From contig JANQGJ010000097.1 in assembly GCA_028277395.1 (NCBI GenBank), forward strand, positions 1-59,222: DNA of 59,222 nucleotides. The letters are read 5' to 3'. The DNA comes from Bacteroidales bacterium. GTDB lineage: Bacteria; Bacteroidota; Bacteroidia; Bacteroidales; F082. The notes under the pieces are model-generated. The model was not told the DNA's origin and did not search any database. It saw only the letters and a list, made by a program, of their open reading frames with translations. Positions 26,177 to 35,213 of this stretch are shown here, piece after piece. The position numbers and the translations under genes were made by a program. The stretch's first letter is position 1. Each line of letters opens with the position of its first letter.

Positions 26177-27406
26177 ATGAAAAAATTATTAATTCTGGGA
26201 GCTGGTACAGCCGGTACAATGATGGCGAATAAAATGCGTAAAGCTCTGTCGCGAAGTGAATGGGATATAACAATAGTTGATCAGTTTAAAACTCATTATT
26301 ACCAACCCGGATTCTTATTTATTCCGTTTGGGATATATAATAAAAATGATGTAATTAAACCCAAAAACGACTTCTTTCCTGTTGGTGTAAATGTTATTTA
26401 TTCAGAGATCAGCAAGATAGATCCTGACCATAATAAAGTCATTCTTAATGATGGTGTTGCTTTAAAGTATGATTACCTGTTAATTGCAACAGGAACAAGA
26501 ACTGCACCTGAAGAAACCGATGGCCTTACCGGTAAGTTATGGTATAAAGAAATATTTGATTTTTATACGATAGAAGGTGCTGTTGCTTTGGCAGATTACT
26601 TTAAAACATGGAAGGGGGGAAAATTAGTTGTAAATATTACTGAATTACCATACAAATGTCCGGTTGCACCACTTGAGTTTGTTTTCTTTGCAGATGCATT
26701 TTTTACTGAAAGAGGAATGCGTGACAAAGTTGACATTACCTATGTAACCCCATTACCCGGAGCTTTTACAAAACCCAGAGCTACAAAAATGCTTGGTGAA
26801 TTACTGGAACAAAAAAACATCAATATTGTTCCTGATTTCAATATAATGGAGGTTGATAATGATAATAAAAAAATAATTGATTATGGCGGTACTGAAGTAC
26901 CCTTTGACTGCCTTGTTTCGGTACCTACAAATTTAGGTGCAGATTTCATTGAAGCAAGTGGACTTGGCGATGATATGAATTTTGTAAAAACTGACAAATT
27001 TACCCTCCGCCAGGTTGATTTTGAAAATATATTTGTGATTGGAGATGCTGCAAACATACCTACTTCCAAAGCAGGCTCAGTGGCTCATTTTGCTGCTGAT
27101 ATAGTTGAAGAAAATCTCATGTGTGCCATTGAAGGAAGAGAATTTACAGGTAAATTCGATGGTCATGCAAACTGTTATATCGAAACCGGTTATGGCAAAG
27201 GTACTCTGATCGATTTTAATTATGATACCGAACCTTTACCTGGTTCCTTTCCGTTCCCCGGTCTTGGACCATTTGGCTTGCTTAAAGTTACAAGAACAAA
27301 TCACTATGGTAAACTTCTCTTCAGGTGGATTTACTGGCATATCCTTCTAAAAGGAAAAGAAATGCCAATTGAATCCGAAATGCAAATGGCCGGCAAAAAA
27401 CTTTAA
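26177..27406 (+). CDS. Sulfide:quinone oxidoreductase-like flavoprotein
   Basis: A 409-aa FAD-dependent disulfide-reductase-type protein. The dinucleotide-binding GAGTAG is near residue 8, the ATG motif is at 104-106, and the second FAD site is FVIGDAAN near 287-293. Candidate redox cysteines are Cys161 (PYKCPVAPLEF) and Cys333 (ANCYIETGYGKG), consistent with SQR types that use two rather than three Cys. The amphipathic C-terminus with Trp/Leu would dock on the membrane. It oxidises sulfide to sulfane sulfur with quinone. It heads an operon with DUF1641, TusE and DsrE2. Confidence 0.85.
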   Translation: MKKLLILGAGTAGTMMANKMRKALSRSEWDITIVDQFKTHYYQPGFLFIPFGIYNKNDVIKPKNDFFPVGVNVIYSEISKIDPDHNKVILNDGVALKYDYLLIATGTRTAPEETDGLTGKLWYKEIFDFYTIEGAVALADYFKTWKGGKLVVNITELPYKCPVAPLEFVFFADAFFTERGMRDKVDITYVTPLPGAFTKPRATKMLGELLEQKNINIVPDFNIMEVDNDNKKIIDYGGTEVPFDCLVSVPTNLGADFIEASGLGDDMNFVKTDKFTLRQVDFENIFVIGDAANIPTSKAGSVAHFAADIVEENLMCAIEGREFTGKFDGHANCYIETGYGKGTLIDFNYDTEPLPGSFPFPGLGPFGLLKVTRTNHYGKLLFRWIYWHILLKGKEMPIESEMQMAGKKL

Positions 27407-27440
27407 TGCTCATTCTATTAATATTCTAAAGATTAAAAAC

Positions 27441-28127
27441 ATGGATAATAATAATATTCAGGAGCAGATAAACGACATAAACCGTAAACTAGATATTGTA
27501 CTTGAAGAGATAACTGCACAGAAAGAAGCGCGTCAATCAATTGAAGATTTGACTGCCGATTTATCACTAATTGGTAAAGATGTATTTACATCAACGGTTA
27601 CTGAGCTTGACAATGCCGGTGTTGAAGTTGACGGAGAAGCTGTTAAGATGCTAATACTGAAATTAATCAGAAATGTTGATACCATTACGGAATTATTCGA
27701 AATGATGGAAAGCGGTAAAGACCTTATTGCTGATCTGTCACCAATTGTCCGGCAAATCGGACTTGACGGAATGCATCTTATGTATAATATCGAACAAAAA
27801 GGGTACTTCGATTTTTTCAGAGAATCGATTAAAATACTTGACAACATTGTAACACATTTTTCTGCTGAGGATATTAAACTGCTGGCAGATAACATTGTAA
27901 CGATTTTGGAAACCATTAAAAGTCTTACCCAGCCGGATATGCTAAAGGCCATTAACAGTGCTCTCATTGTTTATAAAAGTATAGATGTTGATAACGTTGA
28001 GGAATATTCATTATTCAAAGCAATGAGAGCTATGAATTCAAAAGAAATGAAAAAGGGAATTGGATTTATGATCACATTCCTGAAAAATATTTCAAAAGCA
28101 ACAACAGAACAACAGGATTTGAATTAA
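27441..28127 (+). CDS. DUF1641 protein
   Basis: A mostly helical 228-aa protein. DUF1641-type segments such as LSPIVRQIGLDGMHLMYNIEQKGYFDF and a C-terminal LFKAMRAMNSKEMKKGIGFMITFLK region are visible. The family commonly sits beside SQR-like genes, and its role is unknown. I start at 27441 (MDNNNIQEQ); the longer frame from 27369 overlaps the SQR gene by 38 bases and has no family counterpart that I know. There are no cysteines in the chosen product. Confidence 0.78.
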   Translation: MDNNNIQEQINDINRKLDIVLEEITAQKEARQSIEDLTADLSLIGKDVFTSTVTELDNAGVEVDGEAVKMLILKLIRNVDTITELFEMMESGKDLIADLSPIVRQIGLDGMHLMYNIEQKGYFDFFRESIKILDNIVTHFSAEDIKLLADNIVTILETIKSLTQPDMLKAINSALIVYKSIDVDNVEEYSLFKAMRAMNSKEMKKGIGFMITFLKNISKATTEQQDLN

Positions 28128-28159
28128 AACACATTAATAATTAATAAAAATAGTTAGTT

Positions 28160-28471
28160 ATGTCAACAAAAACAATTGCCGGAGTAGAAGTTAGTGTAAA
28201 TGAAGAAGGTTATATGGAAGATGCTTCACAATGGACAAAAGAAATTGCAGCTGAGATTGCAAAAGAAGAAGGTATCGAGCTTAACGACAAACATTTTGAA
28301 GTAATTGATTTCATTAGAAATAAAGTAGCAGCAGGTGATACTTTAACGATCAGAGGGATTGGAAAATCAGGAGTTGTTAATGCTAAAGAGTTTTATCAGT
28401 TATTTCCAGGTGCACCTTTAAAAAAGGCAACAAAGATATCAGGAGTTCCCAAACCAACATCTTGTATATAA
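28160..28471 (+). CDS. DsrC/TusE-family sulfur carrier with a single Cys
   Basis: A 103-aa DsrC-fold protein (EEGYMEDASQWTKEIA, then FIRNKV and the C-terminal arm GVPKPTSCI). The penultimate Cys102 (CysA) is present. The position eleven residues earlier, where true DsrC has CysB, is Thr, so it is of the TusE type and cannot form the DsrC trisulfide. In TusE proteins the single Cys accepts a persulfide. Being next to DsrE2 and SQR points to sulfane-sulfur relay rather than to tRNA thiolation, but both remain possible. Confidence 0.88.
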   Translation: MSTKTIAGVEVSVNEEGYMEDASQWTKEIAAEIAKEEGIELNDKHFEVIDFIRNKVAAGDTLTIRGIGKSGVVNAKEFYQLFPGAPLKKATKISGVPKPTSCI

Positions 28472-28486
28472 TTAAAACCAAATATC

Positions 28487-28990
28487 ATGGAAAAATCAGA
28501 AAAAATTCCTTTGCAGAAGATTCTTATTATTTGTTCGAAAGCAAATATTGAAGATGTTTATGCAGCATTGGTCATGGGTAACGGAGCAGTTATGGAAGGT
28601 ATTGAAACCAAAATATTTTTCACATTCTTCGGTTTAGACGCCATTACCAAAAAGCAGATGAACAAACTCCACACTGCCACAGTTGGTAACCCCGGTATGC
28701 GTATGCCTGGCGGCCTTGCGTTCCCAACATTGTTAGGAGCATTGCCTGGTGTTGAAGCCGGTGTTTCAGCAATGATGAAAAAACAAATGGATGCACTTGA
28801 CATACCACCTGTTGACGAATTTCTGGAACTTATTACTGCCGGTGGAGGAGAAATATATGCCTGTAAACTGGCTATGGACATGTTTAAGCTAACAAAAGAT
28901 GATCTGCATGAAGAAGTAAGCGATGTTATAACAGTGGGTGATCTGTATGAAATGTGTGACGGACCGGGAACTCAAATTGTTTTCACCTAA
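28487..28990 (+). CDS. DsrE2-like (DsrE/F/H superfamily) sulfur-transfer protein
   Basis: This 167-aa protein shows the DsrE2 pattern: KILIICSKANIEDVYAALVM, a central FFTFFGLDAI and GNPGMRMPGGLAFP, and the sulfur-carrying Cys126 in GGEIYACKLAMDMF. Cys16 and Cys157 are extra. DsrE2 proteins pass sulfane sulfur to TusA or related carriers; here the neighbour is a TusE-like protein and no TusA is seen. It is the last gene before a strong terminator. Confidence 0.87.
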   Translation: MEKSEKIPLQKILIICSKANIEDVYAALVMGNGAVMEGIETKIFFTFFGLDAITKKQMNKLHTATVGNPGMRMPGGLAFPTLLGALPGVEAGVSAMMKKQMDALDIPPVDEFLELITAGGGEIYACKLAMDMFKLTKDDLHEEVSDVITVGDLYEMCDGPGTQIVFT

Positions 28991-29041
28991 CATTTTCATG
29001 AAAATGTAATGGTATAAATGACCAATATTAAATATGAAACT

Positions 29042-29075
29042 AAAACCTCTTCGTTGTTGGAGAGGTTTTTTTATT
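29042..29075 (+). terminator. Terminator after SQR-DsrE2 operon
   Basis: AAAACCTCT pairs with AGAGGTTTT across a 10-nt loop, followed by TTTTATTTTT. It lies about 50 bp after the DsrE2 stop and 20 bp before the tatC start. Confidence 0.8.
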
Positions 29076-29095
29076 TTTGAACTTTCGAAAATTGA

Positions 29096-29932
29096 ATGGA
29101 AGAAGTCAGCAATAAAAGCAGTAAGCAGCAAAATGAAAAAGTAATGACCTTTTGGGATCATCTTGATGAATTGAGATGGCACATTATCAGGTCGTTAATA
29201 GCAATTGTTATTGTTGCTATTGTAGCTTTTATTAACAGAGAGATCATTTTTGATTATATAATTCTGGCACCAAGCACATCCGACTTTTTTACAAACCGGA
29301 TACTATGCAGATTAGGAGAATTGCTTAACCTTAATGCCTTATGCATAAAAGACATGCATCTGCAGATAATAAATATAAAAATGTCAGGACAATTCCTGAC
29401 ACACATGTATATTTCAATTGTTACAGGATTTATTCTTGCATTTCCATATGTGCTATGGGAGATTTGGAAATTTGTTAAACCTGCTATGAAAGAAACAGAG
29501 AAAAAATATTCCAGCGGAGGTGTATTTATCAGTTCTTTACTGTTTATAACAGGTATACTCTTCAGTTATTTCCTAATTGTACCACTTACAGTAAACTTTC
29601 TTGGAACATACCACGTTAGTGAAAGTGTCTTTAACCAAATATCCCTGTCTTCATATATCAGTACTGTTGTTTCTGTAACATTTGCCGTTGGTATAGTATT
29701 TGAATTACCGATCCTTGTTTACTTTCTGACAAAAATAGGAGTTCTTACTCCCGGTTTTATGAAACGTAACAGAAAGTACATGTATGTGATTATGCTGATA
29801 CTTTCGGCAATAATTACTCCTCCCGACATGTTTAGCCAGATTCTTGTGGTATTCCCGTTAATTGCTCTTTATGAGTTTAGCATTGGCGTTTCGAACAGGA
29901 TCTACAAAAAGAATCTGGAAGAATTAGGATAG
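29096..29932 (+). CDS. tatC: Sec-independent translocase TatC
   Basis: A 278-aa integral membrane protein with six helices and the TatC entry FWDHLDELRWHIIRS, LAFPYVLWEIWKFVKPA and FGVI-type loops. TatC recognises twin-arginine signals. Two Tat-signal proteins lie in this island (psrA-like, Rieske), so the placement is functional in appearance. No tatA/tatB gene is seen nearby. The terminator just upstream means tatC needs its own promoter or readthrough. Confidence 0.93.
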   Translation: MEEVSNKSSKQQNEKVMTFWDHLDELRWHIIRSLIAIVIVAIVAFINREIIFDYIILAPSTSDFFTNRILCRLGELLNLNALCIKDMHLQIINIKMSGQFLTHMYISIVTGFILAFPYVLWEIWKFVKPAMKETEKKYSSGGVFISSLLFITGILFSYFLIVPLTVNFLGTYHVSESVFNQISLSSYISTVVSVTFAVGIVFELPILVYFLTKIGVLTPGFMKRNRKYMYVIMLILSAIITPPDMFSQILVVFPLIALYEFSIGVSNRIYKKNLEELG

Positions 29933-29999
29933 TTTTTCATTCAATTACAGATGCACTAACAAATCATTTTTACCGTTAAACAATCTAGAAAATTAACAT

Positions 30000-31502
30000 A
30001 TGATCACACAAAAAAAAGCAGTAATTATTGGATCAGGTATTGGAGGGATAGCAACTGCTGTTTTTCTTGCGAAAAAAGGCTATAAAGTTGAAATATTTGA
30101 AAAGAACAAAACCCCTGGCGGAAGATGTAGCCAACTAATCAAAGATGGACATAGATTTGATCTGGGAGCCACGATCTTGTTAATGCCATCGATTTACAGA
30201 AAGGTTTTCTCTGAACTCGGTGTAGACCTTGACAAGGAATTGGAAGCTAAATCACTTGATCCTATTTATCGTTTATTTTTTAGTTCCGGTCCGGATTTCG
30301 ATTTTACCCGAAATGAAAAAAAGATGAAGGCTCAACTAGAGTCTGTTGAACCGGGTAGTTTTCAAAAATACAAGAAATACATCAACGAGGGTTATGAGTT
30401 TTTCAATCTTTCGATGAATCAGTTTTTAAACAGGAATTATTATAATTTGTTCCAGTTTATAAACCTAAAAAGCTTAAAACTACTTATTAAACTAAAAACC
30501 TGGATAACTCATATGTCGTACATTCGACGATTTTTTAAGGATGATCATCTTCAAATGGCCTTTACTTTTCAAAATATTTATGTTGGTCAAAATCCTTATA
30601 ATTCTCCTGCATTTTTTTCAATGTTACCAGGTGCAGAGATAACTGAAGGAGCGCTTTTCCCAAAAGGTGGTATGCACAGGTTGGTTGAAAAGCTAATTGA
30701 ACTTGCAACTGATAATGGAGTTCAGTTTCACTATTCGAAAACCGTTACTAAAATTATCACCAACGGAAATAAAACTCAGGGCATAATACTGAAAGATGGA
30801 AGTAAAATTGAGTCTGATATTGTAGTAGCAAATGCTGATCTCCCACATATTTACAAAGATCTGTTGAATGACAAAAAGGTTACTAATAGACTGAAAAACA
30901 AGAATTATTCATGTTCAGCTATTGTATTTCACTGGGGACTCGACAAAGTTTACCCGCAACTGGAACATCATAGTGTATTCCTTAATGATCCGTATAAAAA
31001 AGGATTAAGCAGTATTTTTAAAGATAAATCGTTGTCAGAAAACCCCAGTTTCTACATACACGCACCAGTCAGGAGCGATCTTAGTGCAGCTCCTCAAAAC
31101 CACGATACACTTTCTGTTATTGTTCCTGTTGCACATCTGGATGAAAATTACAAACAGAACTGGACAAAATTAAAGCAGACTGCCCGTAATGCTGTAATTA
31201 AACGACTGGAAAAAACAGGTATAAATAATATTGAAGATCACATAAAATTTGAGGTTTGTTACATGCCTAAAATATGGGAGAAAAACTACAATGTTGCAAA
31301 TGGATCAGTTTTTGGCAGTCTTGGACATACGATATTTCAAATGGGATATTTCAGGCCCCACAACCGTCATCGAAGGATTAAAAATTTGTATTTTGCAGGC
31401 GGAAGTACGCATCCTGGCAATGGGGTACCACTTGTACTCTTATCAGCTAAACTAACAACGGATCGCATATTAAAAGAAACAATGAACGTGAATAATAATT
31501 AA
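30000..31502 (+). CDS. crtI: Phytoene desaturase (CrtI family)
   Basis: A 500-aa FAD enzyme of carotenoid synthesis. It has an N-terminal GSGIGGIATAVFLAKKGY, a GGRCSQLIKDGHRFDLGATI segment, and the CrtI C-terminal signature GSTHPGNGVPLVLLSAK. It introduces double bonds into phytoene or a C30 analogue. It ends one base before the phytoene-synthase ATG, so the two are one transcription unit. Carotenoids may protect membranes or add colour; no cyclase or ketolase is next to it. Confidence 0.9.
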   Translation: MITQKKAVIIGSGIGGIATAVFLAKKGYKVEIFEKNKTPGGRCSQLIKDGHRFDLGATILLMPSIYRKVFSELGVDLDKELEAKSLDPIYRLFFSSGPDFDFTRNEKKMKAQLESVEPGSFQKYKKYINEGYEFFNLSMNQFLNRNYYNLFQFINLKSLKLLIKLKTWITHMSYIRRFFKDDHLQMAFTFQNIYVGQNPYNSPAFFSMLPGAEITEGALFPKGGMHRLVEKLIELATDNGVQFHYSKTVTKIITNGNKTQGIILKDGSKIESDIVVANADLPHIYKDLLNDKKVTNRLKNKNYSCSAIVFHWGLDKVYPQLEHHSVFLNDPYKKGLSSIFKDKSLSENPSFYIHAPVRSDLSAAPQNHDTLSVIVPVAHLDENYKQNWTKLKQTARNAVIKRLEKTGINNIEDHIKFEVCYMPKIWEKNYNVANGSVFGSLGHTIFQMGYFRPHNRHRRIKNLYFAGGSTHPGNGVPLVLLSAKLTTDRILKETMNVNNN

Positions 31503-31503
31503 G

Positions 31504-32454
31504 ATGACAAATCATATATCTGTTCAGACAGAGGATTACCTGGATACTTTTAACTCTATTAATTTTGAGAAAATTGTAGATCATCCAAATATACTTATTG
31601 CTGCAAAATTCTGGGAAACCGAAAGGTATAACGCAGCAAAAATTTGTTACAGGTTAATGCGATCAATTGATGATCTGATTGATGACCACAAATCTCTTTA
31701 CAGTACCATAAGTGTTGATCAGAAGGATGCATTTGAAGATTCTGTAAAAAAGTGGTTAACAAATATTCTGTCCACCACTTCATTATCTGCCGATCAACAG
31801 GAACTTATTGATGAAATAAAAAAATTTCATATCCCTTACTGGCCCTTGGAAGCATTTGCCAGATCAATGATCTACGATATTCATCATGATGGATTTCCTA
31901 CACTGGATTCTTTCCTGGATTATGCATCCGGTGCATCTATTGCTCCTGCATCAATATTTGTTCATCTTTGTGGAATTTCAAAAGAAAACGGACAATATTC
32001 ACCGCCGGCATTTGACGTAAAGAAAGCCGCTACTCCATGTGCTATTTTTAGTTACCTGGTTCATATAATCCGTGATTTCCAGAAAGATCATTTAAACAAC
32101 CTGAATTACTTTCCTGACGATATTATTAAGAACAACGGCCTTGACAGGAATAAACTTTTGCATATGGCCAAAGGCAACCCATTAAGTATGGGATTCCGAA
32201 ATTTGATCAAAGAACTCTATCAGGTAGCAGACTATTACAGGCAAGAAACAATTGAAATGAAACAGGAAATCAAACCATTTCTTGATCATAAAAGTCAGCT
32301 GAGTCTTGAAATAATCTATGATCTGTATTTAATGGTTTTTGACCGAATAGATGTTGAAAACGGAACATTTACAACCGAAGAGCTTAACCCAACACCTACT
32401 GAAATAAAAGATCGTGTATTGAAAGTTATAAATGGATTTTGTCCTGTAAATTAA
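31504..32454 (+). CDS. crtB: Squalene/phytoene synthase (CrtB-type)
   Basis: A 316-aa head-to-head prenyl synthase. Both aspartate-rich motifs are visible: RSIDDLIDD near residue 55 and RDFQKDHLNNLNYFPDD near 190. It condenses two GGPP (phytoene) or FPP (squalene or dehydrosqualene); the pairing with CrtI favours the carotenoid route. Directly follows crtI. Confidence 0.88.
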   Translation: MTNHISVQTEDYLDTFNSINFEKIVDHPNILIAAKFWETERYNAAKICYRLMRSIDDLIDDHKSLYSTISVDQKDAFEDSVKKWLTNILSTTSLSADQQELIDEIKKFHIPYWPLEAFARSMIYDIHHDGFPTLDSFLDYASGASIAPASIFVHLCGISKENGQYSPPAFDVKKAATPCAIFSYLVHIIRDFQKDHLNNLNYFPDDIIKNNGLDRNKLLHMAKGNPLSMGFRNLIKELYQVADYYRQETIEMKQEIKPFLDHKSQLSLEIIYDLYLMVFDRIDVENGTFTTEELNPTPTEIKDRVLKVINGFCPVN

Positions 32455-32511
32455 TGCTTTTGAAAAAGCCTATTCTGTTAAATATATAAGTAATAACAGG
32501 GTTATACAGAG

Positions 32512-33312
32512 TTATTCCATATACCATGATGGTTTACCAGTAGCAAATCCCATAGTTAACTGATAGAATCTTTCCATTGCTTCAACATGAACCCAGTGCG
32601 TAGCTCCTTCAATTGTAATTATCTCAGCATTTGGGAAATTATACCTGATTTGAGGAAAGTCTTCAAGCAAAATATAATCCGACGCTCCGCCTTTTATAAA
32701 TAATGTTGGCTTTTCAAATTTAATAATAGTATCTATGGCATCAAACATTTGATCCAGATTGTTTTCCAGTCCGTCAAGATAAATTCTCCACTCAAACTCA
32801 TTTCTACTTTTCCGGTGAAGGTTTTTCATTATAAACTGACGTATCCGATTATCATGTATATGTTTTTGTAACACCAGCTCTACCTCTCCCCTTGACCTGA
32901 CAGAGTTAAAATCCACAGCTTTCATAGCATTAACAATCTCTTTGTGATGATCACGGGGGCCATATGCTTTTAATGTGATATCGACTACCACAAGTTTCTT
33001 GACCATATGAGGATTTTCAAGTGCAAATCGCATGGCAACCTTTCCTCCCATAGAGTGACCAATAATTATTGGGTCATCAATCTCATGTTCATCAATAAAA
33101 TCAAACAGGTCATCTGTAAGTGCCAGGTAATTAAAGTTATTGCTATGTGGAGATTGTCCATGATTTCTTTGATCTACAACAAAAACTTCAAATCCTTCCA
33201 TAGCTATTCTTCTGGAATAGCTTACCCAATTGTCAGAAATACCAAATAAACCATGAAGGATAATAATTGGTTGATCTCCATGTTCACCATATTTTCGGTA
33301 GAAAAGTTTCAT
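32512..33312 (-). CDS. Alpha/beta-hydrolase (YbfF-type esterase)
   Basis: A 266-aa single-domain hydrolase. The oxyanion HGLFGISDNW is near residues 20-29, the nucleophile is Ser87 in GHSMGG, and the catalytic His is near the end in GATHWVHVEA. It resembles YbfF acyl-CoA/ester hydrolases. It converges on crtB and stands alone. Substrate unknown. Confidence 0.83.
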   Translation of the reverse strand: MKLFYRKYGEHGDQPIIILHGLFGISDNWVSYSRRIAMEGFEVFVVDQRNHGQSPHSNNFNYLALTDDLFDFIDEHEIDDPIIIGHSMGGKVAMRFALENPHMVKKLVVVDITLKAYGPRDHHKEIVNAMKAVDFNSVRSRGEVELVLQKHIHDNRIRQFIMKNLHRKSRNEFEWRIYLDGLENNLDQMFDAIDTIIKFEKPTLFIKGGASDYILLEDFPQIRYNFPNAEIITIEGATHWVHVEAMERFYQLTMGFATGKPSWYME

Positions 33313-33443
33313 ACTACAAAATTAGAAAAATGCCGAAAGAGAAACGAAACTACTTTATTGATACTTTCTAACCCACATTCATTAACTACTTAAAAACTGA
33401 ATATTTTAGCTAAATTTGACAGATAAATCAAACAAAATTAATT

Positions 33444-33917
33444 ATGATAATCAAGATTATAGAGATCATTCGTATTGCAGGTGCCAGCTTTGGTATCTAC
33501 TGGGCTTATAATATTGGAATGGCTACAGGTACACCAGCCGAATCAGTATTACATATAATAACCCCCTGGATACTCGTATCAATTGCAGGGACTTCTGCCA
33601 TTGAGGGTTTATTTTTTGGAAAACAGGCTGCTGCTGAAAAAGGGTTTAAAAATGAGGGCAGTTATGCCTTTCAATCAAGAATTGCTTTATTATCATATGC
33701 ATTGATCGGTCTATTGGTTTATTTTATGAACTGGGGAACAAATGCTGAACTTACAATAATGCTAACGTTTATGTTTTTCATGTCTTTCTCTGCCATAAAT
33801 CATGGATATCAAGCTATCGCCCATAAAAACTATCATTGGGCAAATTTGAACCGCCCCTTTTTAACAGCCCTGTTAATTGTTGTTTTATGGTACCCTGTGA
33901 TTAATACTCTGTTTTAA
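33444..33917 (+). CDS. Hypothetical four-helix membrane protein
   Basis: A 157-aa protein with four predicted membrane helices (about residues 10-28, 33-52, 78-98, 135-153) and a conserved-looking GYQAIAHKNYHWANLNRPF segment in the last loop. I do not recognise a function. It converges on the queuosine-precursor transporter with an 8-bp gap. Confidence 0.65.
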   Translation: MIIKIIEIIRIAGASFGIYWAYNIGMATGTPAESVLHIITPWILVSIAGTSAIEGLFFGKQAAAEKGFKNEGSYAFQSRIALLSYALIGLLVYFMNWGTNAELTIMLTFMFFMSFSAINHGYQAIAHKNYHWANLNRPFLTALLIVVLWYPVINTLF

Positions 33918-33925
33918 TAATGTGA

Positions 33926-34624
33926 TCAATATCTGTCAAGTTTGATTTCACCACCCTGCTTATCCAGGTTAAAATAATTTCTCATTATGCTAACGAGAAC
34001 ATAGATAATTGGAGTATCAAATAATGCAAATGAAACCTTGAACAGGTATCCGTTTAATAATAATATCCCAAATAGTTTCCACTCTATTACTCCAAAACTA
34101 CAAAGGAGTAGTAAAACTGATGCAGTATCGATTAACTGTGAGCTAAAAGTTGAGAAATTATTTCTCAACCATAAATGTTTTCCGGAAGTTAACCTTTTCC
34201 AAAAGTGAAATATCTGCACATCCAGAAACTGAGCTAACAGATATGCAGCCAGTGATGCTCCCACTGCAATAAATGTGAATCCAAAAACCTTCTTGAAAAC
34301 TGCATCACTAATCGGAGACCAGCCTGTGGCAGGCACTTCTGTGGAAACAATAACAATAAGCAGAGCAAAAAAACTTGCAAACACACCTGCAACCACTACT
34401 TTGTTTGCATGTTTCCTTCCATATATCTCAGAAATAACATCAGTAATTAAAAATGTGATGGGGTAAGCAATAATTCCAACTGACAACTCAAATTCATATA
34501 ACCCAAAAGGGGTCCATGTGAAAAATTTTTGAAAAATCAGATTGCTCGTAACCAGCGATGTAATGAATAATCCTGCCAGTATCAGATATATAGTTTCAGC
34601 TTGTTTTAGTTTATGTTTGCTCAT
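33926..34624 (-). CDS. yhhQ: Queuosine precursor transporter (YhhQ/VUT family)
   Basis: A 232-aa membrane protein of about six helices with the family landmarks NLIFQKFF, YPITFLITDVISEIYGRKHANKVV and a QFLDVQIFHFWKRLT segment. YhhQ imports 7-deazaguanine precursors for tRNA queuosine. The 5' region holds no preQ1 riboswitch that I can see. Confidence 0.9.
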   Translation of the reverse strand: MSKHKLKQAETIYLILAGLFITSLVTSNLIFQKFFTWTPFGLYEFELSVGIIAYPITFLITDVISEIYGRKHANKVVVAGVFASFFALLIVIVSTEVPATGWSPISDAVFKKVFGFTFIAVGASLAAYLLAQFLDVQIFHFWKRLTSGKHLWLRNNFSTFSSQLIDTASVLLLLCSFGVIEWKLFGILLLNGYLFKVSFALFDTPIIYVLVSIMRNYFNLDKQGGEIKLDRY

Positions 34625-34760
34625 TAGCCATTTTTTCTACTAAAATAAAATATATTTCTTTCAGAATATTTACTTTAATACTTTAACAATTTAATGTATA
34701 CTTAAATTACCGGATTAATTAAAATTATTAATTTTACAGAAACTAACAAATAACTGCATT

Positions 34761-35120
34761 ATGAAACGTTTAATTATTGCAACACTTAGTGGTTTACTAT
34801 TTGGATTCGTTTGTTACAGTTTTGCCTCCAGCGGTGAAAATGAAGTGGGATTCTGGCTTGCTTTAACAATAATTGCAGGTCGAACATTAATGGGTTTTGG
34901 CATTGGTATCAGCCGTTTTCCAATGAAAAACTGGGCAATCCATGGCATTGTAATGGGTTTTATCTTTAGTCTGCCGGCAGCTTTTGGAACCATGATGGGG
35001 CCTGAAGTACCTGGCTTTGACCCACAGATGATTGCCATATCAACAGTTGTTATGGGGATGATTTATGGATTTCTCATAGAACTTATTACTTCAATCTTTT
35101 TTAAAGCAAAGATTAAGTAA
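34761..35120 (+). CDS. Hypothetical small membrane protein
   Basis: A 119-aa protein with about four hydrophobic helices and Gly-rich packing (LSGLLFGFVCYSF, LMGFGIGISRF, VVMGMIYGFLIE). No known motif. Single gene, divergent from yhhQ and convergent with pdxJ. Function unknown. Confidence 0.6.
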   Translation: MKRLIIATLSGLLFGFVCYSFASSGENEVGFWLALTIIAGRTLMGFGIGISRFPMKNWAIHGIVMGFIFSLPAAFGTMMGPEVPGFDPQMIAISTVVMGMIYGFLIELITSIFFKAKIK

Positions 35121-35155
35121 ATAATAATTTACGCCTCATGGCTTTTCAGTCTAAG

Positions 35156-35211
35156 GGGTACTTACACTACTGATTATATTTTATTGAATATATTTACGAT
35201 AAAAAGTACCC
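35156..35211. repeat. Inverted repeat between convergent genes
   Basis: GGGTACTT (35156-35163) and AAGTACCC (35204-35211) are exact reverse complements with a 40-nt AT-rich loop. It lies just past the pdxJ stop and may be a weak terminator or mRNA end. Confidence 0.3.
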
Positions 35212-35213
35212 TA

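Noticed and set aside
28160..28471. True dissimilatory DsrC linked to DsrAB
   Set aside because: The second conserved Cys is Thr and no dsrAB, dsrMKJOP or dsrEFH genes are present in the window.
34625..34760. Possible preQ1 riboswitch before the queuosine transporter
   Set aside because: No aptamer-like pseudoknot sequence is visible in the leader.
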